From assembly GCA_963696525.1 (NCBI GenBank), contig CAVOKO010000012.1:62001-126000 (forward strand): 64,000 nt of DNA, read 5' to 3'. Below are positions 26,934 through 35,920 of the stretch, in pieces; position 1 is the first letter of the stretch, and every line of letters begins with the position of its first letter. The notes beneath the pieces are model-generated. The model searched no databases. It saw only the letters and a program-made list of their open reading frames with translations, and was not told where the DNA came from. Made by a program: the position numbers and the translations under genes. Source of the DNA: CAWBRT01 sp963696525. Its GTDB lineage: Bacteria > Acidobacteriota > Terriglobia > Terriglobales > Acidobacteriaceae.

Positions 26934-27269
26934 TCAATTGATTTGAGTCTCGGTTATCCAGCGACGCAGGTGCAAGCGATCAAACTCACAGAGGCTGGCG
27001 AACTGCAGTCCTGCCCGGCCTGTGGTATCGCACCACATAACATCGGCTGCCCCCGAAATCTCGATCTTCGTCTTCGGCAAGGGAAACTGGAACTCTATCC
27101 GCCAACCTTGCTGCAGAATCTCCATGCCTTGAATCGCCATGCCGGTTTCACTCAGGTTGAGCAAAAAGCCGGGAGTGTCCGTCGTTTTCGTGAGGTAGAC
27201 CAAGGGCTTAACCGGAATGCGTGAACTCCGCCTTCGATTGGTCGTCTGACAGTCTTCTGAGTTGGACAT
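26934..27269 (-). CDS. PilZ domain protein
   Basis: A 111-residue stand-alone PilZ domain, the usual cyclic di-GMP receptor. It has RRRSSRIPV, matching the RxxxR arm, and LNLSETGMAI, matching [D/N]xSxxG, followed by beta strands ending in GLQF. Both ligand motifs look intact. The ATG at 27269 has AGGGA about 12 bases upstream; a longer frame reaches 27356. It may affect motility, secretion or polysaccharide production, but no target is visible next to it. Confidence 0.85.
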   Translation of the reverse strand: MSNSEDCQTTNRRRSSRIPVKPLVYLTKTTDTPGFLLNLSETGMAIQGMEILQQGWRIEFQFPLPKTKIEISGAADVMWCDTTGRAGLQFASLCEFDRLHLRRWITETQIN

Positions 27270-27408
27270 GGCGCACCGATCCCTGCCCCAAGACTCTCTG
27301 CTCAGGGCACGACTGATGTGTGCACGTTTCGTACCATAGTAAATTACTGAATGCATTACAGTTAGCAGCTATAACCCGGCCGGTATCCGTGCTCGGAATG
27401 AGTAAATA

Positions 27409-27426
27409 TGTGCAGAATTTTGCACA
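27409..27426. promoter_or_regulatory. 18-bp palindrome, candidate operator
   Basis: TGTGCA-GAATTT-TGCACA has perfect six-base arms around an AATT centre. It lies 140 bases upstream of the PilZ start and 67 bases past the end of the radical SAM gene. The symmetry suits a dimeric regulator. No regulator is encoded next to it. Confidence 0.4.
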
Positions 27427-27492
27427 GCGGCGAGGTGCTTCGCCTTTCGAATGGCGCTGCTGTCACGCGGTGCGTATGGCGAGGGCGGCAGA

Positions 27493-29145
27493 TCATGTTC
27501 GAAGCGAGCCCCAGTTTCGCCGCTCGATAAAAACCGGCGGCTCGTAAACGAGGCCGTTCTTCAGGCGGCGCTCTTCGCGGCGATGCTTCCACAGCAACAC
27601 GGGACCAACAGCTCGTGACATCCACCTCGTGACCCCGCCAAATTCGCTTTCAATCTCAAGCCGCAGGCCGTGAATCCGCTGGCTGATCTCCGCGTTTGCG
27701 TCCTTTAGTTGGCGCTCCATGACCCATAAGGCCGCCGCATACCACGTCTTCAGTGGCTGGGCTTCAAAGTCGAAGCGGGCGCGCACCCGCGCATCGGCGT
27801 GATCTCTGTAACGTCTCCAACCCATGAGCATGGTCTCGCAGATACGGTACAGGCTGGGTCCGTTCAACTCATAGTCGCGAAGGAATGCCCAATCCAGGAA
27901 CCGCTTCGAGTCATCGCGCGAAATGGCAGCATGCCGGAAGTTAAATTTGTGCTGACCGTGAATGTCAGCCAAGTCGATGCCATCCAGCATACGTCCCTCA
28001 TCCAGCATTTGCTGGTATAAAGGCGTGCCCGGAACCGGCGTATACAGCATGAACTGGTGAAAGTCGGTCTGGTGAGCGATAGCGTGCTCAATTTCCTGGC
28101 CGATGTTTTCGGGGGTGTGGTGCTCCAGGCCAATGATGGTCGAGCCCAACAACTTGATGCCGTGCTGGCGCAGCTCGCGCGCGAGCTCCAGGGTGTTGGT
28201 GCCGTGCAGCTTGTCGTAATTCGAATGCGGGGATTCCAGGCCGATCCACACCCACGTAACCCCCAATTCCACCAGTTCCTCGATCGTGTACTGGCGGAGC
28301 GCATTGGCGGAGGCGAAGACGTAGAACGACCAGCTCTTGTTGTGCTCCTTCATGAGCGCGAGCAATTCCATCGCCCGCCGCCGGTGGAGAAGAAAGTTCT
28401 CGTCCATCATGAAGAAGAAACGAGCCTGCATGGCGCGTTCCATCTGACTCATGATCTCGAATAGTTCGGCCCCGGTCTCGTAGAAGTTCGTGAATTTCCC
28501 CTTGCCGCCGAAGAAGGAAGATGTTGTGCAGAAGTTGCAGCCCATGGGGCAGCCGACGGAAGGGATGATCGTCACCGCGGCATCGCCCGGCCTCTCGTGA
28601 ACCGCTTGCCCCATGATACGGAAATTGAATCCGGAAGCAATCCGCGGATGCCGTATCGGCGCATTCGGGTCTTCCCCGAGATAGCGACGCATCCAGGAAA
28701 TTCCTTCCCCCTGCACGATATGATCGGCGTCGATCATGTGAGCGATGCCGGGAATAGCCGCCACATGCCCGCCTACAATAATCGTGGATTGCGGAGAGAG
28801 CTGCCGCACCATGCGGCACATCTCACGGACCTTGCCGACATTCACGATGATCGACGAGATGCCGACCACGTCGTAATTGTTGTTGGTCAGCTCGCACGCG
28901 AATGCCTCGCGCGTGGGAAAGTCGAGTACAGTGCAGGGAGCAGAAATATTTTCCTGAATCATCATGATGCCCCAGGAACGGTGGAATATTCGGGGCGAAA
29001 ACGCGCCCTGGGCGCGGGTGACCTGGTTTTGGTAAAGCTCCATCGGGTTGATGGCTCGACTGCCGAACTGGTCGTCTTGCGAATAGGGGCCGAACACGGA
29101 GCTCAGCAAGACGCGAGCGTTGCCGGCCTTTGAATGGGTTTCCAC
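27493..29145 (-). CDS. B12-binding domain radical SAM protein
   Basis: About 550 residues. The N-terminal third looks like a cobalamin-binding Rossmann domain (YDVVGISSIIVN, IIVGGHVAAI), followed by a radical SAM core with CPMGCNFC (CxxxCxxC) and a helical C-terminal part. Such enzymes methylate unreactive carbons or do other radical chemistry on lipids, cofactors or natural products. I favour a GTG start at 29145 with GAGGA upstream; a TTG at 29163 is the alternative. It is divergent from the secretin gene. The substrate is unknown. Confidence 0.87.
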   Translation of the reverse strand: METHSKAGNARVLLSSVFGPYSQDDQFGSRAINPMELYQNQVTRAQGAFSPRIFHRSWGIMMIQENISAPCTVLDFPTREAFACELTNNNYDVVGISSIIVNVGKVREMCRMVRQLSPQSTIIVGGHVAAIPGIAHMIDADHIVQGEGISWMRRYLGEDPNAPIRHPRIASGFNFRIMGQAVHERPGDAAVTIIPSVGCPMGCNFCTTSSFFGGKGKFTNFYETGAELFEIMSQMERAMQARFFFMMDENFLLHRRRAMELLALMKEHNKSWSFYVFASANALRQYTIEELVELGVTWVWIGLESPHSNYDKLHGTNTLELARELRQHGIKLLGSTIIGLEHHTPENIGQEIEHAIAHQTDFHQFMLYTPVPGTPLYQQMLDEGRMLDGIDLADIHGQHKFNFRHAAISRDDSKRFLDWAFLRDYELNGPSLYRICETMLMGWRRYRDHADARVRARFDFEAQPLKTWYAAALWVMERQLKDANAEISQRIHGLRLEIESEFGGVTRWMSRAVGPVLLWKHRREERRLKNGLVYEPPVFIERRNWGSLRT

Positions 29146-29163
29146 CTTGCGATCCTCGTCCAA

Positions 29164-29595
29164 GTAGCTGATGCGCTGTTTGAATCGTAGACATCTCCGG
29201 ACGAGCCTGCCGTGATAAGAAAAGAAAGTACAGAAAAATTACAATTCGACGGATTGCGAGCCGAACCCAGCGCGTGCCTCTCACCGGCTTCGGAAGCAAG
29301 CGCCATCACATCCTTCTGACCTGTTCTGAGCGATTCCAAGGTCGGTGTATTTCTAAGACCGCCGGCCCAACGCCCGGCTTCTTTCCGGGGTATACCTTTT
29401 GCGAATCCAGTCTAAGCTCTCAGCAAAGCGACTTCGCCAACCGACCTGTTTACATACTTTACGTTTACTTACATACACTTTACCGACGCTTCTCCGAAAA
29501 GATGTTCTGATCGTAGCTAGCCGAAGAACAATGACGGTATGGTCTCGTTTTTTATGGCGTCACGTGCAACGCCGTCTCAACACGCAAGGAGAAAC
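29164..29595. other. Divergent intergenic region with TTTAC repeats
   Basis: 432 bases between the radical SAM gene and the secretin. At 29449-29483 the pentamer TTTAC occurs four times (29449, 29458, 29464, 29479) plus one TTAC, in an AT-rich patch about 110 bases before the secretin start. This could be a regulator site or promoter. No coding sequence is seen. Confidence 0.45.
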
Positions 29596-31437
29596 ATGAG
29601 ATATCTCATCCGGTCGTGCTGTTTAGCAGTCATCACGACCGTGGCAGCTATGCCCGCCGTGGCGGACCAAGCTAGCTCGCTCTTCCAGAAGGGTCAGGAT
29701 GCCGAAGGCCGACAGAACTATGAGGCGGCGTATAGCTCTTTCAAGCAAGCGTATGAACTAAAGCCAACCGACATGCGCTACCATGTTGCCTGGCAACGCA
29801 CAAAATTCATGGCCGCCGCCGCGCATGTTCATCGCGGACAGATACTAAGAGACGACGGCAAACTGCCGGATGCACTGGCCGAGTTCGAGGCCGCCAAAAA
29901 TATCGATCCATCCGATCAGATCGCGGATCAGGAAATACGGCGTACCAAGGAGATGATCGATCGGTTGAGTAACAAGCCCGCTCAGCCTCCAAGGCCGCAG
30001 GACGATCAAGCCGGAACCGAGGATATAGCTGAAGTGGTGGAGCTAGCACCGATCGCGAACGTGCCACTCACCCTTAAACTGAGTGAGGATAGCAAGATTG
30101 TCTACGAAACCATCGGGAAACTGGCCGGCATCAACGTCATGTTTGATCCCGATTACACCGCGCGACGCATGCGAATCGATTTGAATAATGTGGGACTTGA
30201 AGAAGCACTGAGAATCACCGCGGTTGCTTCCAAGACGTTCTGGACTCCGATCACGTCGAACACCATCTTCGTGGCCGCGGATACGAAGAACAAACGCGGC
30301 GAACTCGAACACCAGGTGCTCCGCACCTTTTATCTTTCGAACTGGAGCACCCCCACCGACATACAGGACGCAACCAACACGCTTCGCACTCTGCTGGAAC
30401 TTCCGCGCGTCCAGCAACTACAGAGCTCAGGAGCCATTGCCGTGCGGGGAACGCCCGCCCAGATCGCACTTGCCGGCAAACTTCTCGACGACATTGACAA
30501 AGCGAAACCAGAAGTAGTGGTGGAGATTGCCGTTCTGGAAGTCGCCCGGGACAAGCTGCGCCAGTTGGGAATACAGCCTCCATTTACCAGCACGTCTTCG
30601 CCTAGCATCGCGCTGCAAACCACGAATGCCAGCAGCATCACCAGTTCATCCAGCAGTAGCACCAGCACGACAACCACAACCGGCCAAGCGACACTGAACG
30701 ATTTGGCCAACCTGACGGCCCGCAATTTTGTAGTCACGGTTCCGACGATGACAGCGCAGGCATTGATAAGCGACAGCAAAAGTAAAATTATCCAGCAGCC
30801 CCAACTGCGTGCGGTTGACGGACAAAAATCCACGCTCAAGATCGGTAGTCGCGTTCCGGTAGCAACTGGTTCGTACTCCAGTACAACGGTGAGTGCCCTG
30901 GTGAATACCCAGTTCTCCTACATCGATGTTGGCGTGAATGTCGATATGACTCCACACATTCATGCAAACCGCGAGATTAGTATGAAGGTGATGTTCGAAA
31001 TATCTTCCGTGTTGAGTTATACGACGATCGGAACCATTAGTGAGCCGGTCATTGGACAGCGACACATCGAGCATGAACTTCGCCTCAAAGATGGTGAAAT
31101 AAATCTTATCGGCGGATTTCTTCAGGACTCAGAAACGCATTCGATGACCGGTCTTCCACTGCTTGCACAAATACCTATTCTGAAGTACTTCTTCGGACAG
31201 ACGCAGAAAGAACGAATCCAGGATGAGATCGTTTTCGTAGTTATGCCGCACATCGTACGCTCGCAGGACGTAAGGCCTTACAACACCAGGGCTGTAGATA
31301 TCGGAACGGCCAATGCCATTGAGATTCGCAGGAAAACGCCGCCGGCAACTTCCAGCAAAACTGACGTGCTGCCTTCGTCTGGCGGTAAAAAAAGTACTGA
31401 GAGCCGAGCGCCAATGGAAATTACGCAAGCCGAATAG
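29596..31437 (+). CDS. Secretin with N-terminal TPR segment (GspD/PilQ-like)
   Basis: A 613-residue outer-membrane secretin, the gated ring of type II secretion or type IV pilus systems. A signal peptide ends near PAVA-DQ (residue 23). Then come TPR-like helices (residues 27-125), an STN/N0 domain around VPLTLKLSEDSKIVYETI, a secretin N domain, a Ser/Thr-rich loop near residue 340, and the C-terminal beta domain with VGVNVDMTPHIH and GLPLLAQIPILKYFFG. The ATG has AAGGAG upstream. No other secretion genes are next to it, so it is an orphan in this window. Confidence 0.93.
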   Translation: MRYLIRSCCLAVITTVAAMPAVADQASSLFQKGQDAEGRQNYEAAYSSFKQAYELKPTDMRYHVAWQRTKFMAAAAHVHRGQILRDDGKLPDALAEFEAAKNIDPSDQIADQEIRRTKEMIDRLSNKPAQPPRPQDDQAGTEDIAEVVELAPIANVPLTLKLSEDSKIVYETIGKLAGINVMFDPDYTARRMRIDLNNVGLEEALRITAVASKTFWTPITSNTIFVAADTKNKRGELEHQVLRTFYLSNWSTPTDIQDATNTLRTLLELPRVQQLQSSGAIAVRGTPAQIALAGKLLDDIDKAKPEVVVEIAVLEVARDKLRQLGIQPPFTSTSSPSIALQTTNASSITSSSSSSTSTTTTTGQATLNDLANLTARNFVVTVPTMTAQALISDSKSKIIQQPQLRAVDGQKSTLKIGSRVPVATGSYSSTTVSALVNTQFSYIDVGVNVDMTPHIHANREISMKVMFEISSVLSYTTIGTISEPVIGQRHIEHELRLKDGEINLIGGFLQDSETHSMTGLPLLAQIPILKYFFGQTQKERIQDEIVFVVMPHIVRSQDVRPYNTRAVDIGTANAIEIRRKTPPATSSKTDVLPSSGGKKSTESRAPMEITQAE

Positions 31438-31657
31438 CAGCGGCAATGGGTGAATCGATCATGGAATCTCTCGATGAAAATAAAATCGGCATGACGTTGC
31501 GCTTCATGGTTGCAACGGTGCCCGCGCTCGCCGGCATGCCATCTGGCGGCGGTGCGAGGATAAGGCGGTTTTGCCTTCCCCTGTAATCGCGCGGTGCGGC
31601 TTGACGGGTTACTGACGTAACTTGCAAGCGCAACTGGCCGGAGTTATTTTCCATTCT

Positions 31658-31776
31658 GCACAGACAACTGACTGTGCCGTTAGACCGATGCTCTTGGGGG
31701 AGAACATCGGTCTTACAACATTAATCATCTGTTTTCCAGATGGCCGATATCCGACAGGATACCGGCCTTGTTTTTT
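31658..31776 (+). ncRNA. Candidate structured RNA with four consecutive hairpins
   Basis: Four inverted repeats stand in a row: GCACAG/CTGTGC (31658-31677), AGACCGATG/CATCGGTCT (31682-31713), CATCTG/CAGATG (31726-31742) and the terminator GGCCGATATC/GATACCGGCC (31742-31767) followed by TTGTTTTTT. The loop of the second hairpin is G-rich (TTGGGGGAGA). There is no protein-like frame. It could be a small RNA, or a leader that regulates the DUF2461 gene at 31929. I do not recognise a known class. Confidence 0.5.
31742..31776 (+). terminator. Rho-independent terminator
   Basis: A ten-base stem with one mismatch (GGCCGATATC against GATACCGGCC), a six-base loop and a downstream TTGTTTTTT tract. It lies about 300 bases after the secretin stop and at the 3' end of the candidate RNA. 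A ribosome site AAGGAG and a six-codon frame (31790-31810) follow at once. Confidence 0.75.
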
Positions 31777-31928
31777 AAGGAGCGCCAAAATGGCCGCGTC
31801 ACCTCAGTGAATTCATTTCTCCAGCCCCCCAATAACATCCCAACACGCGCTCCTCGATCGCGATTTCCGCAAGTCCGCTTCTACGCCGGCGAAAGAGCAA
31901 AAGAGTAAAGTGCTTACAGGAGATCAGA

Positions 31929-32600
31929 ATGTCGGATTCCACGTTCTTTCAGCCAGAGCTGTTCGAATTCTTACGGCAGTTGAAACGCCACAACGACCGG
32001 GAATGGTTTGCCAAGAACAAGACTCGCTATGAGCAAGTGGTGCGCGATCCGGCCCTGCGGTTTATCGCCGACTTCCAATCGCCGCTCTCCCGCATTAGCC
32101 TCCATTTCGTTGCCGACCCGCGTCCGACGCGAGGTTCTCTATTTCGCATTTATCGCGATACCAGGTTCGCCGCCGACAAGCGTCCCTTCAAGACGCATGT
32201 GGGCATACATTTCCTGCATGCCAACGGCATGGATGCACACGCACCCCTTTTCTACTTGCATCTGGAGCCCAGCGCATGCTTCGCGGCGGCCGGAGTCTGG
32301 CACCCGGATAACCGTGTCCTCACCCAGATTCGCGCGGCGATTGTCCGTCAGCCGGAGCAGTGGGCAAAGGTGACTCGGAAGTTGGAACTGGAAGGCGACA
32401 GCCTGGCACGACCTCCCCGTGGATACGACCCGAAACACCCATTCATGGAAGATCTTAAGCGCAAGGACTTCGTCGCATCGGTGGCGCTCGGCGCCGAGCA
32501 GGTGTGCAGTCAACGGTTCATGCGGGACTACGCCGCAGCGTGCCGGAGCATGGTGCCGCTGGTAGAGTTCACAACCAAAGCTCTAGGGTTGAAGTTCTAA
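31929..32600 (+). CDS. DUF2461 family protein (TIGR02453)
   Basis: A 223-residue protein of the DUF2461 family, widespread in bacteria and without a known function. Typical features are the N-terminal FLRQLKRHNDREWFAKNKTRY, FRIYRDTRFAADKRPFKTHVG and a glycine/histidine-bearing middle part. The ATG has CAGGAGATC upstream. It stands alone, convergent with the cobalt/nickel transporter genes, which end 22 bases away. Confidence 0.92.
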   Translation: MSDSTFFQPELFEFLRQLKRHNDREWFAKNKTRYEQVVRDPALRFIADFQSPLSRISLHFVADPRPTRGSLFRIYRDTRFAADKRPFKTHVGIHFLHANGMDAHAPLFYLHLEPSACFAAAGVWHPDNRVLTQIRAAIVRQPEQWAKVTRKLELEGDSLARPPRGYDPKHPFMEDLKRKDFVASVALGAEQVCSQRFMRDYAAACRSMVPLVEFTTKALGLKF

Positions 32601-32622
32601 GATCCCCACACGCCCGCCGCCG

Positions 32623-33444
32623 TCATTCGCCTTCCTCGCTGTGATCGTCGTGCAGATGCCGGTGCGAATGCGCGTGCGAGTGGACGATCCCGCCGTGTGA
32701 GTGCCGGTGAGCGTGGATCAAATTTGCCTTGGTGAGCAGGTCTGTGTTCGATAGTATTTCCGCCGGCGTGCCGGTTGCGACGATATTGCCGTTCTGCATC
32801 ACGTAAACCACGTCGGCGATGTGATCCAGAAGCTCCAGTTGGTGGGTGGCGCTGATGACCGTCTTCGAGGTGCTTTTCCATTCCTGGACCTGGTCAACCA
32901 GTTGACTCTGGCTTTTCGGGTCGAGCGCCGCCGTAGGCTCATCCAGCAGCAGCACCTGCGGATCGATGACCAGGATGGAGGCGAGGGCGACTTTCTTTTT
33001 TTCTCCGCCGGAAAGGCGATGCGGAGGCCGCTCTTTCAGATGGAGAATCCCCATTAATTCGAGGGTTTCATTGACTCGCTGCAACACTTCCGCTCGCGGC
33101 CAGCGCAACTGGAGCGGGCCGAACGCGACCTCGTCGAAGACAGTGGGGTTGAAGAGTTGGACATCCGGATTCTGAAAAACCAGGCCTACCTGACGCCGGA
33201 AGTTCAGGTTAACCGTGTCGTTCTGTAGGCGTTCTTGAGTGAGTGGCTCACCCAAAAACTTAATCGAGCCCGCCATCGGAAAGTAGAGCGCATCGAGCAG
33301 CCGTAACAACGTGGACTTCCCCGAGCCGTTGGCTCCAATGAGCGCGACGCGCTGCCCCGGCTCGAACACGAGCGACAGGGATTGCAGTGCCGGGATGCCA
33401 TCGTAGTCAAAGCTGACGTTCTGCAGCTCGAAGATCGGCGCCAA
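32623..33444 (-). CDS. cbiO: Cobalt/nickel ECF transporter ATP-binding protein
   Basis: An ABC ATPase of about 273 residues with Walker A GANGSGKST, signature LSGGEKKK and Walker B VLLLDEPTAALDP. It powers the CbiMQ importer. The C-terminus is an unusual tail with about ten histidines (HAHRHSHGG, HSHAHSHRHLHDD) that could store or sense Ni/Co. I favour a TTG start at 33444, nine bases after GGAGGTGA; a TTG at 33450 is too close to it. The cbiQ stop lies inside this ribosome site, so translation is coupled. Confidence 0.92.
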   Translation of the reverse strand: MAPIFELQNVSFDYDGIPALQSLSLVFEPGQRVALIGANGSGKSTLLRLLDALYFPMAGSIKFLGEPLTQERLQNDTVNLNFRRQVGLVFQNPDVQLFNPTVFDEVAFGPLQLRWPRAEVLQRVNETLELMGILHLKERPPHRLSGGEKKKVALASILVIDPQVLLLDEPTAALDPKSQSQLVDQVQEWKSTSKTVISATHQLELLDHIADVVYVMQNGNIVATGTPAEILSNTDLLTKANLIHAHRHSHGGIVHSHAHSHRHLHDDHSEEGE

Positions 33445-33450
33445 TCGCAA

Positions 33451-34263
33451 TCACCTCCCCATCCATGCGGCGGCACAGGCGAGAGCGAGAAACCCGGCGA
33501 GCCCGGCATAATCAAGAGCCTGCATTCGAAACTCCGTAATCAGTTGCATGTCGCCACGGAAGCCACGCGACTGCATCGCCAGATATACTTCTTCGCTCAG
33601 GTCGATGCTCTTGCTGAGCAGAACGCCCGCGGTTCTCGAAGCCACCCGGCGCTGCTCCGGGCCGCTCAACGCGCCGATCATCCGGCTCTGTCTTGATTCG
33701 AACATCTGGTTTGCGGTTTCGATGAACAAAAAAATGTAGCGATGCGTCATCGCAAGCATGGTGATCACCTCCGTCGGCACGCGCACCGCTCGCAGCGACT
33801 TGAGGATGTGAGTCCATCGCGTACAGAGCACAAGCGTGGTGGTGAGCGTTACCGCGGTCTCGACGCGCAGAATCAGCAACGCGGCGGTTCGCAATCCCTG
33901 CTCGGTCACCGAAAGCCGGCCGAAGCTGACGACGGCGATTCCCGGGGTTATCAAAATTGCCGGCAACGCGATGACGCCGGTGAAAGCGAGCACGATCAGC
34001 CAGACCCGCGTAATCAGTGTCTGCAGGCGAATGCCCGAAGACAAGGCAATCAGGACGGCCACAACCAAGAGGAACGCAATGACGGAAAAGCGCTTGCTGA
34101 CGGTTGCTGCCACAACCAGCGAAAACACGCCGGCCGCACGCACTCGCGGATCGAAGGCTTGCAGCAATCCGCGCCGGGTAGCCAACTGTTCTGACGCCAG
34201 CGCACGCGAAAGCGCCCGGGCGAAGGCGCGAATCGTGGACTCGATGAAGAAGTGGCGGCTCAT
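33451..34263 (-). CDS. cbiQ: Energy-coupling factor transmembrane protein CbiQ
   Basis: A 270-residue integral membrane T component that couples CbiO to CbiM. It has several hydrophobic helices and two Ala-Arg-Gly-type coupling motifs, ILRVET and the region around YLAMQSRGFRGD, as in the EcfT family. The ATG at 34263 overlaps the cbiM stop as ATGA. The product acts in the inner membrane. Confidence 0.92.
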   Translation of the reverse strand: MSRHFFIESTIRAFARALSRALASEQLATRRGLLQAFDPRVRAAGVFSLVVAATVSKRFSVIAFLLVVAVLIALSSGIRLQTLITRVWLIVLAFTGVIALPAILITPGIAVVSFGRLSVTEQGLRTAALLILRVETAVTLTTTLVLCTRWTHILKSLRAVRVPTEVITMLAMTHRYIFLFIETANQMFESRQSRMIGALSGPEQRRVASRTAGVLLSKSIDLSEEVYLAMQSRGFRGDMQLITEFRMQALDYAGLAGFLALACAAAWMGR

Positions 34264-35339
34264 GGGCCCAACTCGCGGCGATTCCGCTTCTTCGCAGCTA
34301 CACTGGCAATCAACGAGAGCGTGCCGACGAGCCCCACCCCAAACATCGCGGACAGCAGGTATCCCAAATGGGGGCTCTTGACAAACGCGGGCGCGTAGTC
34401 CGGAAAGGGTGCGGTCCAAAAGGATGAAAGCTTCCGCAAGCCGGACGGGACGGCCTCAGGAGGCGCTTGACCGTGAGAAACAGCGGCCATTTGAGCGCGC
34501 GCTTGTAGACTGGAGAAATCGACTGGCGACCATTCGCCCCAGGCAGTGCCGACCGCAAGGATTCCGAGCGGTGTAACCATCATCAGCAGCGCGACGGTAA
34601 GCCAAAGATTCCTGATGCCCATATTGGCAGGGACACGGATTTCGGTTTTTCCCTGCTGCAAGCCTGCAAAGCCCCGCAACAGTGCGGGATTTACCTTCTG
34701 CAGATAGGAAACCATTCCACCAGCGATGAACGCCTCGGCGAATCCGGCTAAGGTCAGGTGGCCGATCATCATTGCAGGAATGGCGATTCTTAGCGGATAG
34801 GGCGCGTATAGGGGAGTTCCGCTGGCATCGTGAAAGAGCATCGGCTGAATCCCGAACTCCACGGCGGCCATGAAAGCCGAAGCGTTAATCGAGAGATATC
34901 CGGCCATCGCCGCGGCGATGACGCGCCTGCGGGAGTTCAATTCTGAAGAGCCCGACACCAGGTGATATGCAACGTAGGCCACGAACGCGCCTACGATCGC
35001 CATGTTGAAGCAGTTCGCCCCGAGGGTCGTGATTCCTCCATCGCCGAAAAAAAGCGCCTGAATGGCGAGAGCAATCGAGGTCGCCAGAATCGCGCCCCAG
35101 GGCCCCAGAACGATGGTTGCAGCAGTCACCCCCACCGCGTGGCCGGTAGTGCCCCCCGGAAGCGGCAGGTTGAACATCATGAGCACAAAACAGAAAGCCG
35201 CGAAGACGGAGATCAGAGGGATGGCGCGACTGAACAATACACGCCTGATGCGCTTCAGCGCAGCGTACCAGCCACCAACCGCCAACGCGTAGCCTGCCGC
35301 GCAAGTGGAAGGGCTCAGGTAGCCATCAGGAATGTGCAT
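34260..35339 (-). CDS. cbiM: Cobalt/nickel ECF transporter substrate-binding component CbiM fused to a PDGLE domain
   Basis: A 359-residue membrane protein. It starts MHIPDGYLSP; in this family the amino group, His2 and nearby His bind Co2+ or Ni2+, which fixes the start at 35339. The CbiM part has about seven helices, including GGTTGHAVG. The C-terminal 90 residues, with a periplasmic loop and one or two helices, look like a fused CbiN/PDGLE domain. Metal choice between Co and Ni cannot be read. I saw no B12 box upstream. Confidence 0.92.
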   Translation of the reverse strand: MHIPDGYLSPSTCAAGYALAVGGWYAALKRIRRVLFSRAIPLISVFAAFCFVLMMFNLPLPGGTTGHAVGVTAATIVLGPWGAILATSIALAIQALFFGDGGITTLGANCFNMAIVGAFVAYVAYHLVSGSSELNSRRRVIAAAMAGYLSINASAFMAAVEFGIQPMLFHDASGTPLYAPYPLRIAIPAMMIGHLTLAGFAEAFIAGGMVSYLQKVNPALLRGFAGLQQGKTEIRVPANMGIRNLWLTVALLMMVTPLGILAVGTAWGEWSPVDFSSLQARAQMAAVSHGQAPPEAVPSGLRKLSSFWTAPFPDYAPAFVKSPHLGYLLSAMFGVGLVGTLSLIASVAAKKRNRRELGP

Positions 35340-35920
35340 GGTTCCTGCCTGCATGACCGCCGGAGATGATTGGCGCAGAACGGTCCCGCGGATAACCCCA
35401 TCGCCAACCATCGACAATTCGACCGATGAATCTCATCGCGCTCACTTCCGGCCCGATTGCGCTCCCAGCACGTTCTTGGAATAACACAATCCTAACATCG
35501 CAGCGGCCTGCATCGCGAAAACGCCGCTGCCGCTGGCGTCCGGCGGGATTTCGAACGTATGGACATGGCGGCCCTATGCCGCAAGGCGGGCCCGTGCCAG
35601 ATCTCCGACAAGCCCGCTGGTGGCTTTGTTGGGGTAGAGAGTCGTGGCCCCGACACGCGTCATCGTTGCGTGGGTCGGGGTGAAAGGATGTGAGGCATCT
35701 CTCCGGCCAATTCCTTGCGCGCGGCTGGATTCCGGATCGGGGCGAAATAACGGTTGTGTCGAAACCCGCAAACTGCGAGCATAGTTGTAATTGCAGGCGC
35801 CTCTCCGCCGAAGCTTCGCCGGGACTTTGAGCTGAGCTGAATCTGGCTTCGTTGCCAGATTCCGTGCCAGCGCCGCTTCGCCGAGAGATACCAGCCCTGC
35901 ATACATCAGGAGGACGTTTC
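35340..35920. other. Intergenic region between cbiM and TPP enzyme
   Basis: 581 bases between divergent genes. It contains repeat core copy 4 (35603-35635) and a second palindrome CCCCGACACGC...GCGTGGGTCGGGG (35649-35680). Near 35782 the block GAGCATAGTTGTAATTGC resembles the GAGCATA...AATTGC block of repeat copy 2, so the element may extend to about 35800. No cobalamin or nickel riboswitch consensus was found by eye. Confidence 0.5.
35603..35635. repeat. Dispersed palindromic repeat, copy 4 (core)
   Basis: The core reads CTCCGACAAGCCCGCTGGTG followed by GCTTTGTTGGGG, the same hairpin as in copies 2, 3 and 5. The flanking terminal GCTGCTGAAAAA blocks are not visible here. Confidence 0.7.

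Noticed and set aside
29985..30030. AACAAGCCCGCT within the secretin, resembling the repeat core
   Set aside because: The second arm of the palindrome is missing and the stretch fits the Pro-rich linker of the protein.
35340..35560. Cobalamin or nickel/cobalt riboswitch upstream of cbiM
   Set aside because: No B12-box or other consensus block was found on the minus strand; only a search tool could exclude a diverged one.
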